Of a stretch of 64,000 nucleotides of DNA, positions 10,473 to 22,442 are shown in pieces. The notes beneath the pieces are model-generated. The model did not search any database. It saw only the letters and a list, made by a program, of their open reading frames with translations, and was not told the DNA's origin. The translations under genes were made by a program, and so were the position numbers. This DNA is from Clitopilus passeckerianus (Eukaryota; Basidiomycota; Agaricomycetes; Agaricales; Entolomataceae). Positions within the stretch are counted from its first letter, which is position 1, and each line of letters opens with the position of its first letter. The stretch spans positions 310,001 to 374,000 of the forward strand of contig CALYLX010000145.1 of NCBI GenBank assembly GCA_944990035.1, written 5' to 3'.

Positions 10473-12119
10473 TCACTGCACTGTAAACCCTTCATATCCA
10501 TTCTCAGCACTGGTTTTGCACAATTTCGTGTACATGGGCAGCCTCCCAGTAAAGTTCAGCGCCTCTCTTCGCTTACCAGGTACGTTGGTGCCGTTCCACT
10601 CTGAATCTACATCCCTCCAGAACCCCACGTTGAATGTATCGTTGACAAGCTTGGTGTACCCACCATCTGCCTCCTTCACCGCCTCAATACGGGTCTGTTT
10701 CTTTTCACGCATGTGATTCAGGCATTCGACAACCCAGTCGCCCTGTACCTCCTAATCCAATAAGATAATTAGAGACGGTACCTGGTAGACGATCTAACTA
10801 CGTACCGCACAAGTGGGTTCTGTACAGAAAGCTGTAGGGCCTTGAGGTCCATAGACGAGAAAGAGGTTTGGATAACCTTGAGATGCCAATCCGAGATAGG
10901 TCGAAAGACCTTTGTTCTTCCATTTATCGGCGAGCGGTTCTTGGGCTGGGCCTTGAATGTCAATGGAGGTGAGGCTTCCTGTGACGGCGTCGAACCCAGT
11001 TGCAAAGATTAGAAAATCGAGTTCGTGCTCGACCCCATCCTGCGTCTTGAGACCTTTCTCTGTCACCTCCGCAATAGGGTTCGACTTGATATCAACCAAG
11101 TCCACGTGCGGAAGATTGTAAACCTCGTAATATGTCTGTTCGAGGCTGGGCCGCTTTGCGGAGGTAGGGTACGGAGGAACCTCGGGAGCTAGCTTCTTGT
11201 GAAGTTTCGGGTCATGGATTCTTCGCAGAACCTTCTGGCGCCAAAACTCGTAGACAACATCGTTCGCCTTCTGGTCCACGACAATGCTAATGAAGTCGCC
11301 TAGCCCAAAGTGGAAGCCGCCTTGGCTCCACAATTCCTCCAGCCTGAGCAGAACTTCCTCTGGTGACAGGTTGGACATGTTTTCCGCAATGAGATCAACG
11401 TCGGTACCAACGAGGGTTTGGTGGCGGCGGCGGCGGAAGATGGTGGGATAGAGGTCTTTCTTCATTCTATCCTGCGACGCCTTATCAAGGGGGTATTGAG
11501 CCATGGGGAGAGCAGTGTTGAGGGTTCGTTGGAATACCGTCAAGTGGCCGGCTCGAGGTCCACATTCCTGTATGATCTGGACACCGCTGGCGCCTGTCCC
11601 AACGACCTCAACCCCTTTTCCCTCGATTTCGATGCCTTCTCGAGGCCAACGAGAGGTATGCACAGAAATTCCCTTGAATTTCCCAAGGCCGTTAAGGTCG
11701 GGGTAGAGAGGTTTGACGCCATCTCCTGTGCACATAATCAAGAAACGAGGGCGGGCGGTGATACTAGTATCGGTGGAAACAATCCATCGATCAGAAAATG
11801 TGTCGAATTTTGCCGCAGTGACTGAGGTATGGGAGGGGATGTCGCAACTGAGATCTAATTTTCCGTCAACATACTTGAAATAGTTGACAAGTTCCTGCTG
11901 AGAAGCGAAGCCCTCCTTCCATGGCAGTCCTTCCAAAGCTCTTCCAAGGAGTATTGGTAGATAGCGATTCCAATGCCAAACTCCACCAAGATTGGAGCCA
12001 GCTTCGTAAAGCTTCACAGAGGAGCTTGCCTTGCGGGCAACATGGAGAAAATATATTCCCGAGAAGCCAGCTCCCACAACGAGCACATCTAAGTCCATAT
12101 TGAGCACATCTAAGCCCAT
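10473..12119 (-). CDS. Baeyer-Villiger-type flavin monooxygenase
   Basis: FAD/NADPH-dependent monooxygenase of about 530 residues, two exons (12119-10806 and 10751-10473; intron gtacgt..ttag). An N-terminal FAD Rossmann motif VVGAGFSGIY follows the start, and a second NADPH motif VVGTGASGVQ lies in the middle. The BVMO fingerprint FxGxxxHTxxWP is present as FKGISVHTSRWP. Further conserved pieces are LIFATGFDAVTGSL, GPQGPTAFC and, in exon 2, WNGTNVPGKRREAL. The segment after GGVWHWNRY does not match the family: the usual PGARxDS motif is absent and the next 13 codons look read out of the ancestral frame before WKEGFASQQEL resumes (see finding). Activity is therefore uncertain. There are two possible starts, MGLDVLN and MDLDVLVVG, made by a 21-bp tandem duplication. 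The gene converges on the carrier gene, with about 215 bp between stops. Confidence 0.85.
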
Positions 12120-12122
12120 ATT
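12081..12122. repeat. 21-bp tandem duplication across the monooxygenase start codon
   Basis: Copy 1 is 12081-12101 and copy 2 is 12102-12122, identical except one base (aagtcc versus aagccc). On the minus strand each copy carries an ATG followed by the codons for (G/D)LDVL, so the duplication created a second in-frame start seven codons upstream of the first. Confidence 0.85.
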
Positions 12123-14541
12123 AAGAGGTTTGTATGTTTAGTTTGGAGATGGAGGATAAATGGGGTCGAGTTCGAGGACAGGATGATGGACATGCCGGCC
12201 ATTCGTATGATAGGCAATATCCCAGGTCTATTCACACGCTTTTCGACGACAATACTTGATGGCTTGTATGATATGGGCCCATGTGAACAAGCCCAGATGC
12301 AAAACCCCACAAAGCGGCGTGAACAGGGGAGGGGTTGAAAGCTGACGATCCGATTTCTTGTTGTTATCGTACCGGCCATGAGCTGAACCTTTGGATTGAT
12401 ATTGTGGCATGTGCACGTACCGAGCATCAAGGTCGATATACTAACATGTGTAGCTGGGTGAGAGCCTGCTGCTCAGAGCAGCAAAGGTTTCGCGCCTTAT
12501 CAGTGCTTTGTCGAACATGTTGGTGGCAATCAAAGTCAACACTTGGTATTCCGCTGCAAATGACAATGTATATTAATTCCCACGACGGCAGGCGATCTTA
12601 GGCAAATTGTTGCAATTGGCGGGAAAGACCCCATTGGAAGTGAAATCCAAGGCCAAATTAAGGGCAAACTCGAAACAATTTGCATGGAATTTCGACGTTT
12701 CGCCGTTCGGTTTCTATTTACCCTATGTCATCACCAATTTGACCAAAAGTCAGTATGTCTGTGTATGGTAAGTATGATCCGGTCTTCTTTAAATTGAAAT
12801 GGATTCACTCCTAAAGTACACCCAAAGTTGACAGGCCCCATCCATAATTGTACAGATCCCAGGATAAGAATGGATTGATCCGATTATCTTTCTCCGAGAA
12901 TTTAGCAATTTGGGAACTTTCGTGCATCTTAGTATTCAAATGTAAACTTCCGACGATATTCGGGGCGACTATCGAAATCTATGTATAGTTATGAGAATAC
13001 GAAAGAGCTCCCACTTAGTCCTGTACCTTCTAGAGTGTCAAACAGACTCAGGATCCAGCGAACCAGACGGTGGCGACCCTACTACGCTTTCGGCCTCGGT
13101 GAGAAGTAAGGTAAGAAATAAGTGTGAAGTCATTTCAAAGGTCGATTGGTATGTTCAGTCTCCTCACTAAATCCTCAATCCCACATGATTCTCCACCTAA
13201 GTTACAATGCCAATATTATCATATTTCATGAGCAAAAATGATAAAGAAAGCACCTCATCAACTGGGTGAACCAAGGACCGAACTTGCACTGGCGGAGCGG
13301 ACTTGAATCTTTGAAAGCTGAGGATGGTCTGTGCGTTCGGCAGTATCCGATCACCTGATCCAACGCGTCAATTTCGACTTGACGCGTTTCCGCTGGCCCC
13401 ATTTCTCTTCTTCCCCTACCACCACCATCTCTCCAACAACGGCCCTTCGCCTGCGCTCTCTTAGAATCAAGAGCAGATATCTGAGCCAAAGTCAAGAAAC
13501 AATGACCGCAGCATCCTAGGTGAGCACCTTCAGCACACTTTTGTACCTGGCAGTTGCTGATCATGTCCTCGTCGTTTGGCGAAGGTGACTATATGCGCGT
13601 TTCTATGAACCGACTGCGTCTCCTGTTTCATTATGGCTGCGATGTTGGCCGCGTGGACATTCTTGGCCCATGCTGCGTATGGAAGCCGCTCACGACCACT
13701 CAGCAAGTTTGGTAAGCTGCACTTTTTAGGGCGCATATAGCTGCTGATCGTGCTTCCACAGCGCCCCAACGTCACTCTATCACTCTCCGAGAGGAGACCA
13801 GGACGCCGTCAGCTTCCTAACCACTGGGCACGACTTCGCCTCGCGGTCCTTGGATCCGGCGTTGCATAGGTAGGTACTTCCCCCTCCGATCTTTCTCCCC
13901 TTTACTGGCTTCAAGTTGGCTTTTATTTAAGGATCATATGAGCCTGCTTTGGAGAGAGGACTGGGAAGCTAAAGTGACGGGGATGGCGGAATTGCGGTAT
14001 ATGAATTGTGTAAAGCTGTTCTAATGTAGTTAACCAAATATAATTGATTTCCACTCAAATTTTGTTGGATATGAGAAAGCCGTCAAGCCCGGTTCATTCA
14101 CGGCCTCGTTCCAGGCAAGTTTCCATGCAAATACATAGTTGTGAAACTTCACATACTTGAGTGAAGCTTACTTAGTTGATCCAACTACACATATTTGGCA
14201 CGAAGTATCCAAAGTGACTCGATAATGGTTTTCAATGTATACTCTGCCGGTAAATATGGATGATATGTGACCTATGTGGGCTATGTATGGGCATGTATTC
14301 GTATGGAAACTTGTGGACGTTTTGGTGATGGTATTGGAGAACGAATCACAATACATCATACTTAGCACAGGATGATTAAACACTCAGGCTCGATACAGCT
14401 ACGTGACGAATTTAGTGAATTAAGCCAGGCCAATACCGCTCGTTAGTAATTGTATCTTCACCACGTAAAATCAATACCCCTTTGCGTTGCAATGAGCTTC
14501 GCCTCTTGATCATATGTAATTGTCTTATATTGATCCATTGG
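12123..14541. other. long gene-poor stretch
   Basis: AT-rich, 2.4 kb. At about 13600-13820 a plus-strand pair of putative exons reads MAAMLAAWTFLAHAAYGSRS, then a GT..AG intron (13711-13760) and APQRHSITLREETRTPSAS before a stop. This could be the end of a small membrane protein, but no upstream exon can be joined with confidence. Otherwise only short scattered open frames. Confidence 0.35.
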
Positions 14542-15605
14542 TTATTTGCAGGCCAGAGAAATGTGGCTCCATTCACCAGATTTCCGTGCCTCCACAATTC
14601 CTCCCGTTACAACCAATGAGGGCCCCTTGACGATTAGCGTATGCCTTTGTTGTCGGGGCTCTACTTTCCTTTTCTTTTGAGCAATGCACTCGACGCTGAT
14701 GCAATCGGTGTTGTCGTCGTCCTCCTTTGAGAAGGTGGAGTCTGAGACTTGGAGGAATCTCAGTGTCTTGCGATTATGGTTCTGTGCGAAATAGAGGTCC
14801 TTGTTAGTCAGACCAGAATCTTTCTCAGTACGACTTGTGTTAGTCGGGGTACTTGACTCTCAAAAAATCGTGGAATATGAGTGCCGTTCACTTGTCCGCT
14901 AACGGAGCGTATGTCGAGCTGATTAAGACTGCATGGCAATGGGCGAACGTCAACGTTGTCGTTGGCACATATTCTAGGATGTTCGCTAGGCGTGAGGATT
15001 CAGTTCAGGTTCTAAGAAATGTCTGGTTTGACGTACTTGTCAAGAGTCAAATCCAAGCTAGAACGACGAGGCCACTTCTGAAGTAGTTGTAGAATATCTT
15101 CAACGTCAATCCCGCGAATGGGATGTGGATCGTCCCTGTCTGAGTCTAGATCTAGAGTGAGATCACCATGGATGAGTAACCTATTGAGCTTTGAGAGCGC
15201 TGAGAAGTAACCACCACAAAGGGTAGAAGGAACGGGGTAGGTCAAGCTGTACGAGGGATGTGGCGACTGCAAGAATGTCATTCGCAGCCTTCAACGCTTC
15301 AAACTTCTCTTCACTGGAAAGGTGTGTCCAATGTGAAAGCTGGGAGTAGAACATTAAGTATCGAACCTAGCATGCATCCGGAAGAGCAAATCCAGGACAG
15401 GCGTCCAGGCGCGACTGATTGTTTCCAGCCGAAAGATATCGCGTCCGAGTCGATAGCCGCAGCTGTGGGATTGGATAACTTCTTTGGCAATGCGGATAGG
15501 GGTGTCGGTGGGGGGGGGGGGGGGGCAGTCGCTTTGCGCTGGGGTCGGTGCGTGGAGGATTGAAAATGAAAGGAGTGGACAATGGCGCCAGGGTATCCCC
15601 TGCAC
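14542..15605 (-). pseudogene. decayed F-box/LRR-type gene
   Basis: Minus-strand stretches in F-box style: IRIAKEVIQSHSCGYRLGRD, then IFRLETISRAWTPVLDLLFR (about 15490-15370) has the F-box rhythm. It is followed by leucine-rich pieces around 15280-15015 (LSKLNRLLIHGDLTLDLDSD, ILQLLQKWPRRSSLDLTLDK), 14980-14880 (RLANILEYVPTTTLTFAHCH) and a long open tail at 14830-14542 (KTLRFLQVSDSTFSKEDDDN ... SGEWSHISLACK, stop 14542-14544). The pieces lie in order but in different frames, and a C16 run (G on plus strand) at the N-terminal side is a likely slip site. F-box proteins recruit SCF ubiquitin ligase targets; this copy is probably not functional. Confidence 0.5.
15510..15525. repeat. poly(G)16 homopolymer
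   Basis: Sixteen consecutive G on the plus strand, in the proline-coding leader of the decayed F-box gene on the minus strand. Long G/C runs slip in replication and in sequencing, so this tract can itself explain a frame break. Confidence 0.95.
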
Positions 15606-16482
15606 CTGGTCGTACGGCGCGTCGGAAGGTTGTTAAGATCGGCTACAACCTTAGTAGTGCATTCGAGTGTGATGAGTATGCTGCCCGTAGAACTATTTAC
15701 AGGGTGCACTTGGTCGTAAAGGATGGGAAATTGCCTTCCCGAGATGCCGTTGCTGGAGGGGCATGGTTGCAATTGTGCATATTTCCAGGTTGCACCAATT
15801 TTTGCAAGACTGAGTGCAAGGGTAGAAGTATCACCCTCTGTATTTATTTTCTTAGAGCAAGTTTCGTGTGTCGAATATCAAGAGAATTTTTTCTTGAGAA
15901 ATTCTGAATGCTCGGAGCATCTCCGACTTCAGAGTCCTCTTCATCAGACACACACTTCTCAAAGTCGACGTTATGGCAAACCGACCGGGTCGGAATCGTC
16001 ATACGTTGGGTTTTCACCGACGATGACGAGACTAACAGTCGACCATCCCGGTTGATTTTCCAGGCTTGGCATAAACGTTACCAAAATTTGAAAGACATGA
16101 CATCCATGGCTCTCAATGGGGCCCTCGTATCTGTGAAAGCTAAACCAGCATATCGGTTTCATAGAGGTCGGGAAAGACGGGGAACCAGGCTGTAAGAGTG
16201 AACTTGACTGCATCGTGATCCAAAAGCAAAAGCCTGGTACTTCGGACAGTTTGACTCGGACAAGGAACTGTCGGAGTGAAGCCCAAAAACAGCACCGCCG
16301 CCGGCTGTCCGAGACGATCATTGTTTGCGTTGTTCAAGTTGGCCACGTGCCTGATCAATGGAATACGAATCTGACATGGAGTGCAACTTTCACTCCCACA
16401 ACCCAGACCACATACCACGTACCAGGTGGACGTTGATTTCGCGGACGATCCTACATACGTTGTTGCTGGCTTTACGCCGAGC
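15606..16482. other. intergenic, upstream of CCCH-RBR gene
   Basis: Open frames on both strands (15908-16195 plus, 15971-16321 minus) with no recognised domain and no consistent introns. The CCCH gene could start upstream at an in-frame ATG at 16381, which would add about 34 residues. Confidence 0.4.
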
Positions 16483-19400
16483 ATGGCTGGTAGCTCCCGA
16501 GTACCTACCCGACGCCGTCAAGGCCCTAGCAAAGCCCGGAATATAGATCGCAGTGAGAGCGCCGCTACCCCAACCCCAGGCGAATACATGGTTCGGTTAC
16601 CCCCAAGAATTCCTGTCAAGAGGGAGCCAGTGGATTCTAAGGCGATGGAAGAGAAGGAGAAAGTAGCTGAAAAGACCCCTGTTTTACGAACTTCGGTACG
16701 TGGATTATTTGTTTCTGAATGACGTCTAAAAGTTTATATTTCGCTCAGGACCCGCAACTAATGGCAGCATTACAAGAGGCCGTACCGGAGAAGCCTCCTG
16801 CTGTGCAGGAACCGCCAAGTAGCCTGAACGTTTCTGAGGTCAGTCGATCAAGCAGGCTCTTGTACCAAAACATTGTCTTGGGCTACACATTTCCCAACAT
16901 ACCGTGGACGCTGTTTTTGGTGTTTTGGAGGCATTGCAGTCCTTTCTGATGCATAAGAGCTTTATGCTGATACTCTTGCCCTAGTCATCACTGCCGCAAA
17001 GCAGTCCTCAGCGTCCGCCCTTCCTGGCATTCGGTCGACCAGTGAGTACATCAAACTGAGCTCTACTGCACCCGTTTAGAAGCCGAACTCTGCTTCACAG
17101 GCATATCCAACGACTGCAAGATACGACGACGACTGCCTGCGCTTCAAACATGGTACCTGCCCATTTGGTCGTAACTGTTACAGAGTTCACCCCAAAAAAG
17201 TAACCTCTGCGGCAACGGCTCCTCCGGAGCCTATGGCAGCAGCATCCACCGTTGTAAAAGATGAAAAAGCGATGCCGACAGGAGAACAAACAATCCAGAC
17301 TATTACGGTCGGTCAGAATCTCGACATGTTAAGCATTTATTGACAACTATATGTCTCAGGACGGCCTCGGAGCCGATACCGATAATCGAGACGGGTTCGA
17401 TGAGTCGTCACCCTCGGTTGACTTGATTTATTCTCCTTCAACTCCGAAGCACTTTGACCAGTTCAGCCAAGCGAGCTCTGACCATCCTTCTGAAGGGACC
17501 TTGACTGAATCTCCGGTATGGTCTATGCCTATGTTTGTACGCATCCAGACCATTGAAATTAGTCCCGCTATAGGCTTCTTCCCTCTCCACGTTTGAAAGC
17601 CATCCGACCACGAGGACCTCTACAGACAGCACGTCCCCCTCCTCTGTGATGGAGTCAGGACCATCAACTCCCGTACAAACCGACGGCCCACCTTTGATCA
17701 CCCTCAGGAGGCCGTACTGCCGGAGGTGGATGATGAACAAATGCATACGTGGGGCTCGATGCCATTTCTATCATGCAGATGTTCGTTACACTCCGCCAAT
17801 CAAAGGTGTTCATCCCAGACCACGATTTTCTGCCATCTGCCCCAAATGGGAAGCAGGTCGTTGCATGAGAAACTGGGTCTGTGATTTTGTTCACGGGGAC
17901 CTAAAATACGAGGATATTGTTCGTACTTCAACCTGCATCCTCAAAAGCACCGTATTCAAACCATTTAATAGGACTGGATTGAACCCCGTGATAGCCGCCC
18001 TATAGCAGGATCTCTCCCCCCTGGCTCTAATGGGGAGCTCATGCGATTGGATCCATCGGAAAGAGAAAACAAACCACCCCAACCCTCTTGTGCTCCTATC
18101 ATATGCAGGAGGTGGCTTATAAACGAATGCGGCCACGTGTGGACCTGTAAATATGTTCACGAAGACATCGAGTACGACCCGCCTGTCACAGAAAAAAGGT
18201 TTCCCCTACCTCGATTCAAGGAGCTATGCCAAGATCCGCAATGTGCCAAGGGTTATGGCTGCGAGTTCACTCACAAGGATCTTGATTACACTGTTAGCAC
18301 CTCTTTCTCTGTACACATCCGCGCGTGTTGACCTTCCTAATAGGATTGCTTATCTACGGGTCAGCTTTCCCAGAAAGTGGAATCTGTTGCGGAAGAAGCT
18401 GGACCTTCCGTTCCCAGTTACAATGACCCGCCCCCAGGGCAACGCCCAAGGCCGCCTTCCCAAAATCCTTGCCTTCTCCACTCCTTGGGACAGTGTCATC
18501 AACGGTACCGATGCAAATATGTTCATGACGATCTGGACTATGATGCTTCTGTATGTATTTCAATTGCAACACCTTCCGTGCTGGCTTACGAGATTGCTAC
18601 TCTAGGCACCCGACCTATCAAAACCGAAAGAGGACCCACCCATTGGGCGGCGACCATTGCCTGCGATTGCAGAAACATGTGTAAAATGGCTCCGGGATGA
18701 ATGTCATCTTCGCTATGAGTGCAAGTATCGCCATGGCGACTTAGATTACGATCCACTTGTGAGCGTCCACTTTTGGGGTTAAAGAATTTATGATTCATTT
18801 ATTTCGTAGTTTCCTCCCGGTTTGAAACCGCCTCCGCATTTGGTGCAGAATGTATGGCATCGAATTAACCGTCCTCTACAAGTTTTATAGTTGACATTAT
18901 CCTCTCAGATGGCCACCCAAAAAACGTCGCGACCGCCATGGACTCTTCGCATTCGTGATCACGCCAGGGTCAAGATTGGTTCTGGCTTTGATGTCCAGGA
19001 AATCACCACAGGATTCGAGACTCCTTGGGTCTACATCAGTAATATACCTAAAGACGTGGGCACCGACGACATTAGCAAATTAGCGGGCAAGCATGGCGAA
19101 ATCCTTGATGTGGAAATAGACTGTCAAAACCGCATACCGATCGCCAAAGTTCGTTTTTCAACATCATCCGAGGCACTAGAGGCCAGCGCACAGCTGAATG
19201 GCATCCGGGCGTTTGGAAGCACCATCGCGGCGAGGCTACCAGTCTCAAGTGCCCTCAAGAGCAACGCCGAATTCCAGGATACTGCAGTTAGAATCCGTTG
19301 GGAGGCTCCAAGCCGAACTGCGTACTGTGGCTTTGGCACACTGGAACAAGCCGAAAAGGGTATTTCACTTGCGAGGATTCCCTTTAACAACAACTGCGTC

Positions 19401-21053
19401 CAAGGCAACATCCATTCTGGCATTCCCGTTGTAGGCATGGTCACCGTCCGCCTTCGAGGAGTTCCCCTTGAGGCCAGGGATAGGGATATGGAACGTTACA
19501 ACCACCCAGACGACATAGTTTGGACCCAGCCCAATTACAAAGATCTTCCGGGAGCCGTGAGCGGTCTACGTCGAGCCTTATCCGGCGACCTTGAACCCCT
19601 CGACTTCACTGTCCTACCCCCACCATACAGATACGGGGCAATCGTCCAGGCTTGGGCGCATTTCGCCACTCCAGCAGAAGCCGAGCTAGCCTGCAAAAAG
19701 CTTCATGGGTGGAAACCGATGTTCACCGGGAAGACGCGAATCACCGCACAACACGTCAAATCCCTGACATTCACCCTTTCACCGCTGGTGTATACGAATC
19801 TCGAGAACGACATTCGTGCCCTCAGAAGGACGGTGGAAAGGACACGCCGCACTGCACTGTCAGTGTTCCAGCGCAATCCACAGGCTCCGTTCATCGTCAG
19901 GCTCGCCGGAGACGATTCGAAAGAGCTCGGTCAATTGAAAAGGGAATTCGAGAGCATCCTAAATTGGGAGACCCTCAAGTCAGGTGCTCGAGACGCATAC
20001 GACTCGTTCTTTGCCCACGACGCAGGCCAAGGATACCTGAACGCATTAAGATCCAAGTATCCAGAGGTTCGCATTCGAAACGACATCTCACGTCGTACGA
20101 TACAGCTTCGAGGCTGCTCCTATCCCCGCCGCCGCGTCAAGGAACAGATATTATCCAAGCTCGCCGAGCTACGAAGCCGGAAAGTGCGATCCATTACACT
20201 TGACGGCCCTTTGCTGGGGATCTTCCTATGCAAATTCCTGGATGCTCTTTGCAACGAAGTTGGTCGGGACAACGTTGTCATGCAGCTATCGGACAAAACA
20301 CTACGAGTACGAGGGGATAACTCGATCTTCACGGTCGCCGTTGACACCGTTCGGAGGGCGAAGCAGTCGCTGAAAGGAACAGAACAGCGTCGCTACGTTA
20401 CCCAATGCCCAGTTTGCCTGGACGAAGTCAACCAGCCTGTACTGCTTCCTTGCGGACATGCGTGGTGCCACGATTGCCTTGTACGATACCTCGTCGCCGC
20501 CATCGAAACAAAATCCTTCCCCCTTGCCTGTTTAGGTAAGGAAGGAAAATGCAATGAACCTATCCCTCTGGTTCTTGCTCGAACTCACCTGTCGCAGAGT
20601 GATTTCGATGCTCTCGTTGACACAGCGTTCGAGAATTACGTCCATTGCCATTCGGAGGAGTTCCGCTACTGCCCTACTCCCGACTGTTCCCAAATCTACC
20701 GACCAGGCGCTCCCGAAACTGTGTTGCAATGCCCATCCTGCTTGCTGCGCATCTGCCCCAATTGCCATATCGAGGCACACGACGGGTTTGACTGTCCTGA
20801 AAAGGATGGCGGCCATAATCTGTTCAAGGAATGGATGAAGAACCACGACGCGAAGGCATGTCCAGGTTGCAACGTTCCAATCGAACGTACGGAAGGTTGC
20901 AACCATATGACATGCACGGTGTGCAAGACACATATTTGTTGGGTGTGCATGCAGACTTTCCCCGGAGGAAAGGGCATTTACGACCACATGCGGACGAATC
21001 ATGGTGGCATTGGATTACCAGATCCTCTTCAAGAATATATGGGGATGTTTTAA
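16483..21053 (+). CDS. RING-IBR-RING ubiquitin ligase with seven CCCH zinc fingers and RRM-like region
   Basis: Eleven exons join without phase conflict: 16483-16695, 16749-16838, 16985-17041, 17101-17307, 17360-17515, 17574-17922, 18006-18292, 18344-18550, 18606-18758, 18810-18851, 18909-21053; about 1300 residues. CCCH fingers (C-x7-C-x5-C-x3-H): CLRFKHGTCPFGRNCYRVH, CRRWMMNKCIRGARCHFYH, CPKWEAGRCMRNWVCDFVH, CRRWLINECGHVWTCKYVH, a shortened CQDPQCAKGYGCEFTH, CLLHSLGQCHQRYRCKYVH and CVKWLRDECHLRYECKYRH. From the second on, each is followed by xD[LIV]xY. The last exon begins with an RRM-like fold (WVYISNIPKDVGTDDISKLA) and ends in a full RBR: RING1 CPVCLDEVNQPVLLPCGHAW, IBR YCPTPDCSQIY and CPNCHIEAHDGFDC, RING2 ACPGCNVPIERTEGCNHMTC with the catalytic Cys in GCNHM. 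It resembles the RRM-RBR tail of plant DEAH11/12 helicases, without the helicase. RNA-linked ubiquitination is inferred. Confidence 0.85.
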
Positions 21054-21337
21054 TGAATGTGTATTGGTGGGTCCATTCTTTTCGTTCTCAATAAACAATG
21101 GTTTCTTCTTCATTGGTCTCTATATTTATTATTTTAATTTATCATGTACGATTCCTTGGTTGTATTCTATGATCCTCTGGCTTATTAACTCCCCGACTAC
21201 TCGCCTCTCCACCAAAATAGTTACGATTGGATGTACCACTAATCACAAATGTATCCTATGTACGCTTCGTATACCCTGGAACTCCGACTTGAATATATAC
21301 CCTTTCAGGCAAATATTTTCTTGGGATCGCACGTTTC

Positions 21338-22442
21338 CTAAAGCCTCCTCCATACAACAAGTTTCTCCTTTCCTTGATGACCTTCTGCACTCTCCTCCGG
21401 TGTCTTCTCGAGCACCTTGAAAAAGTTCCCTCCAAGCACCTTCTCATAGTGTTCCACACGAACGAAGAAAGGCGGGCCAACATCAGTTTCTGGGTTGATC
21501 GGATACACCAGGGTGATCAGATATCCTCCAGAATTGAGTAGCTTAGACATTTGAGCTCCCCATTCGCCTCTCCGAGAGGGAGGGATTGCAACGAAGAACC
21601 TGTAGAACAAAGCGGTGAAGAGGCAACGCACTTTAGCGTGAGCTGTGGCACTGGAATATGAATGAGGAGCGTACGTGTAATCGTATATTAGGTTGAACTT
21701 GTCTTCGGACCGTGGGTCAAGCTCGAAGAAGTTTCCGAGCTTGAAGCGAGCATTCTCAGCCAGGACTTCTCTGGACGACAGAAGCCTGATGTTTGTATTA
21801 TCAGCATAGCATTCGGATGCCATCGCTGCGCAACTGCGCTGGTTAACTAGGCTCACTTTTCGGCTCTTAGCACTGCAGTCTCTGATATGTCCAGCCCCGT
21901 AGTTTCTAGTCCAAGAGTAGATGCAATGAATGCAACGTCGTAGCCCTAGGTCAGGAAATTAAAAATTTTAGATCGAGTCATATTAGTGTATGTGATGAGT
22001 GGCGCAGCTGTCGAGACGACGAGAATTGACTCGGAATATATCGGGTCGGACGGAAGCGCCAATTTTGAGTGACATCTAGGTGTTTGACCTGCCAATCTCA
22101 CAATCTGGACACTCACAGAACCACAGCCTGGAACCAAAGCTCGACCAGAACGGGGAAAGTCGACTTCATTCGATCTCAACAGATTGTATAGGGGAGGCTG
22201 GACATCTCCCAGCTTTTCCCAAGGTGTTACCTCCGCCTTCCTATATGTGGCAAAGGCAGAGGGTTACAAACTCACAAGGGCTGTTTTCTGACTCATTGTG
22301 GGTGTACTCACCAAGCATCGTCCCAGGTTTTTGGATCATCCTGCTTCACAATTGTACGGAGACGTTCTTGAAGGGTCAACGTATTTGCACTTGTAACGGC
22401 CGCCGTAACATGAGCAGACTCTGGAACCGATATGGAGGACAT
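21338..22442 (-). CDS. SAM-dependent methyltransferase, TPMT (thiol/halide methyltransferase) family
   Basis: Thiopurine-methyltransferase-fold enzyme transferring methyl from SAM to thiol, halide or similar small acceptors. Exon 1 starts at ATG 22442 (MSSISVPESAHVTAAVTSAN) and ends KTWDDAW. Exon 2 gives KAEVTPWEKLGDVQPPLYNL and SGRALVPGCGS, the SAM-binding motif I, split by an intron before GYDVAFIASTLGLETTGLDI. Later exons hold ENARFKLGNFFELDP, FNLIYDYT, an intron, FFVAIPPSRRGEWGAQMSKL, GGYLITLVYPINPETDVGPP and the end GKEKLVVWRRL, stop 21338-21340. These match fungal TPMT-like proteins along their length (five introns, all GT..AG). Substrate is not predictable from sequence. It converges with the RBR gene. 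Confidence 0.85.

Noticed and set aside
9123..12119. Carrier plus monooxygenase plus methyltransferase as a biosynthetic cluster
   Set aside because: No core synthase (PKS, NRPS, terpene synthase) is present, and the neighbours are housekeeping genes.
13331..13830. Possible small membrane protein (MAAMLAAWTFLAHAAYGSRS plus a second exon)
   Set aside because: One good intron, but the start and any upstream exon could not be settled and no family fits. Left in the gap note only.
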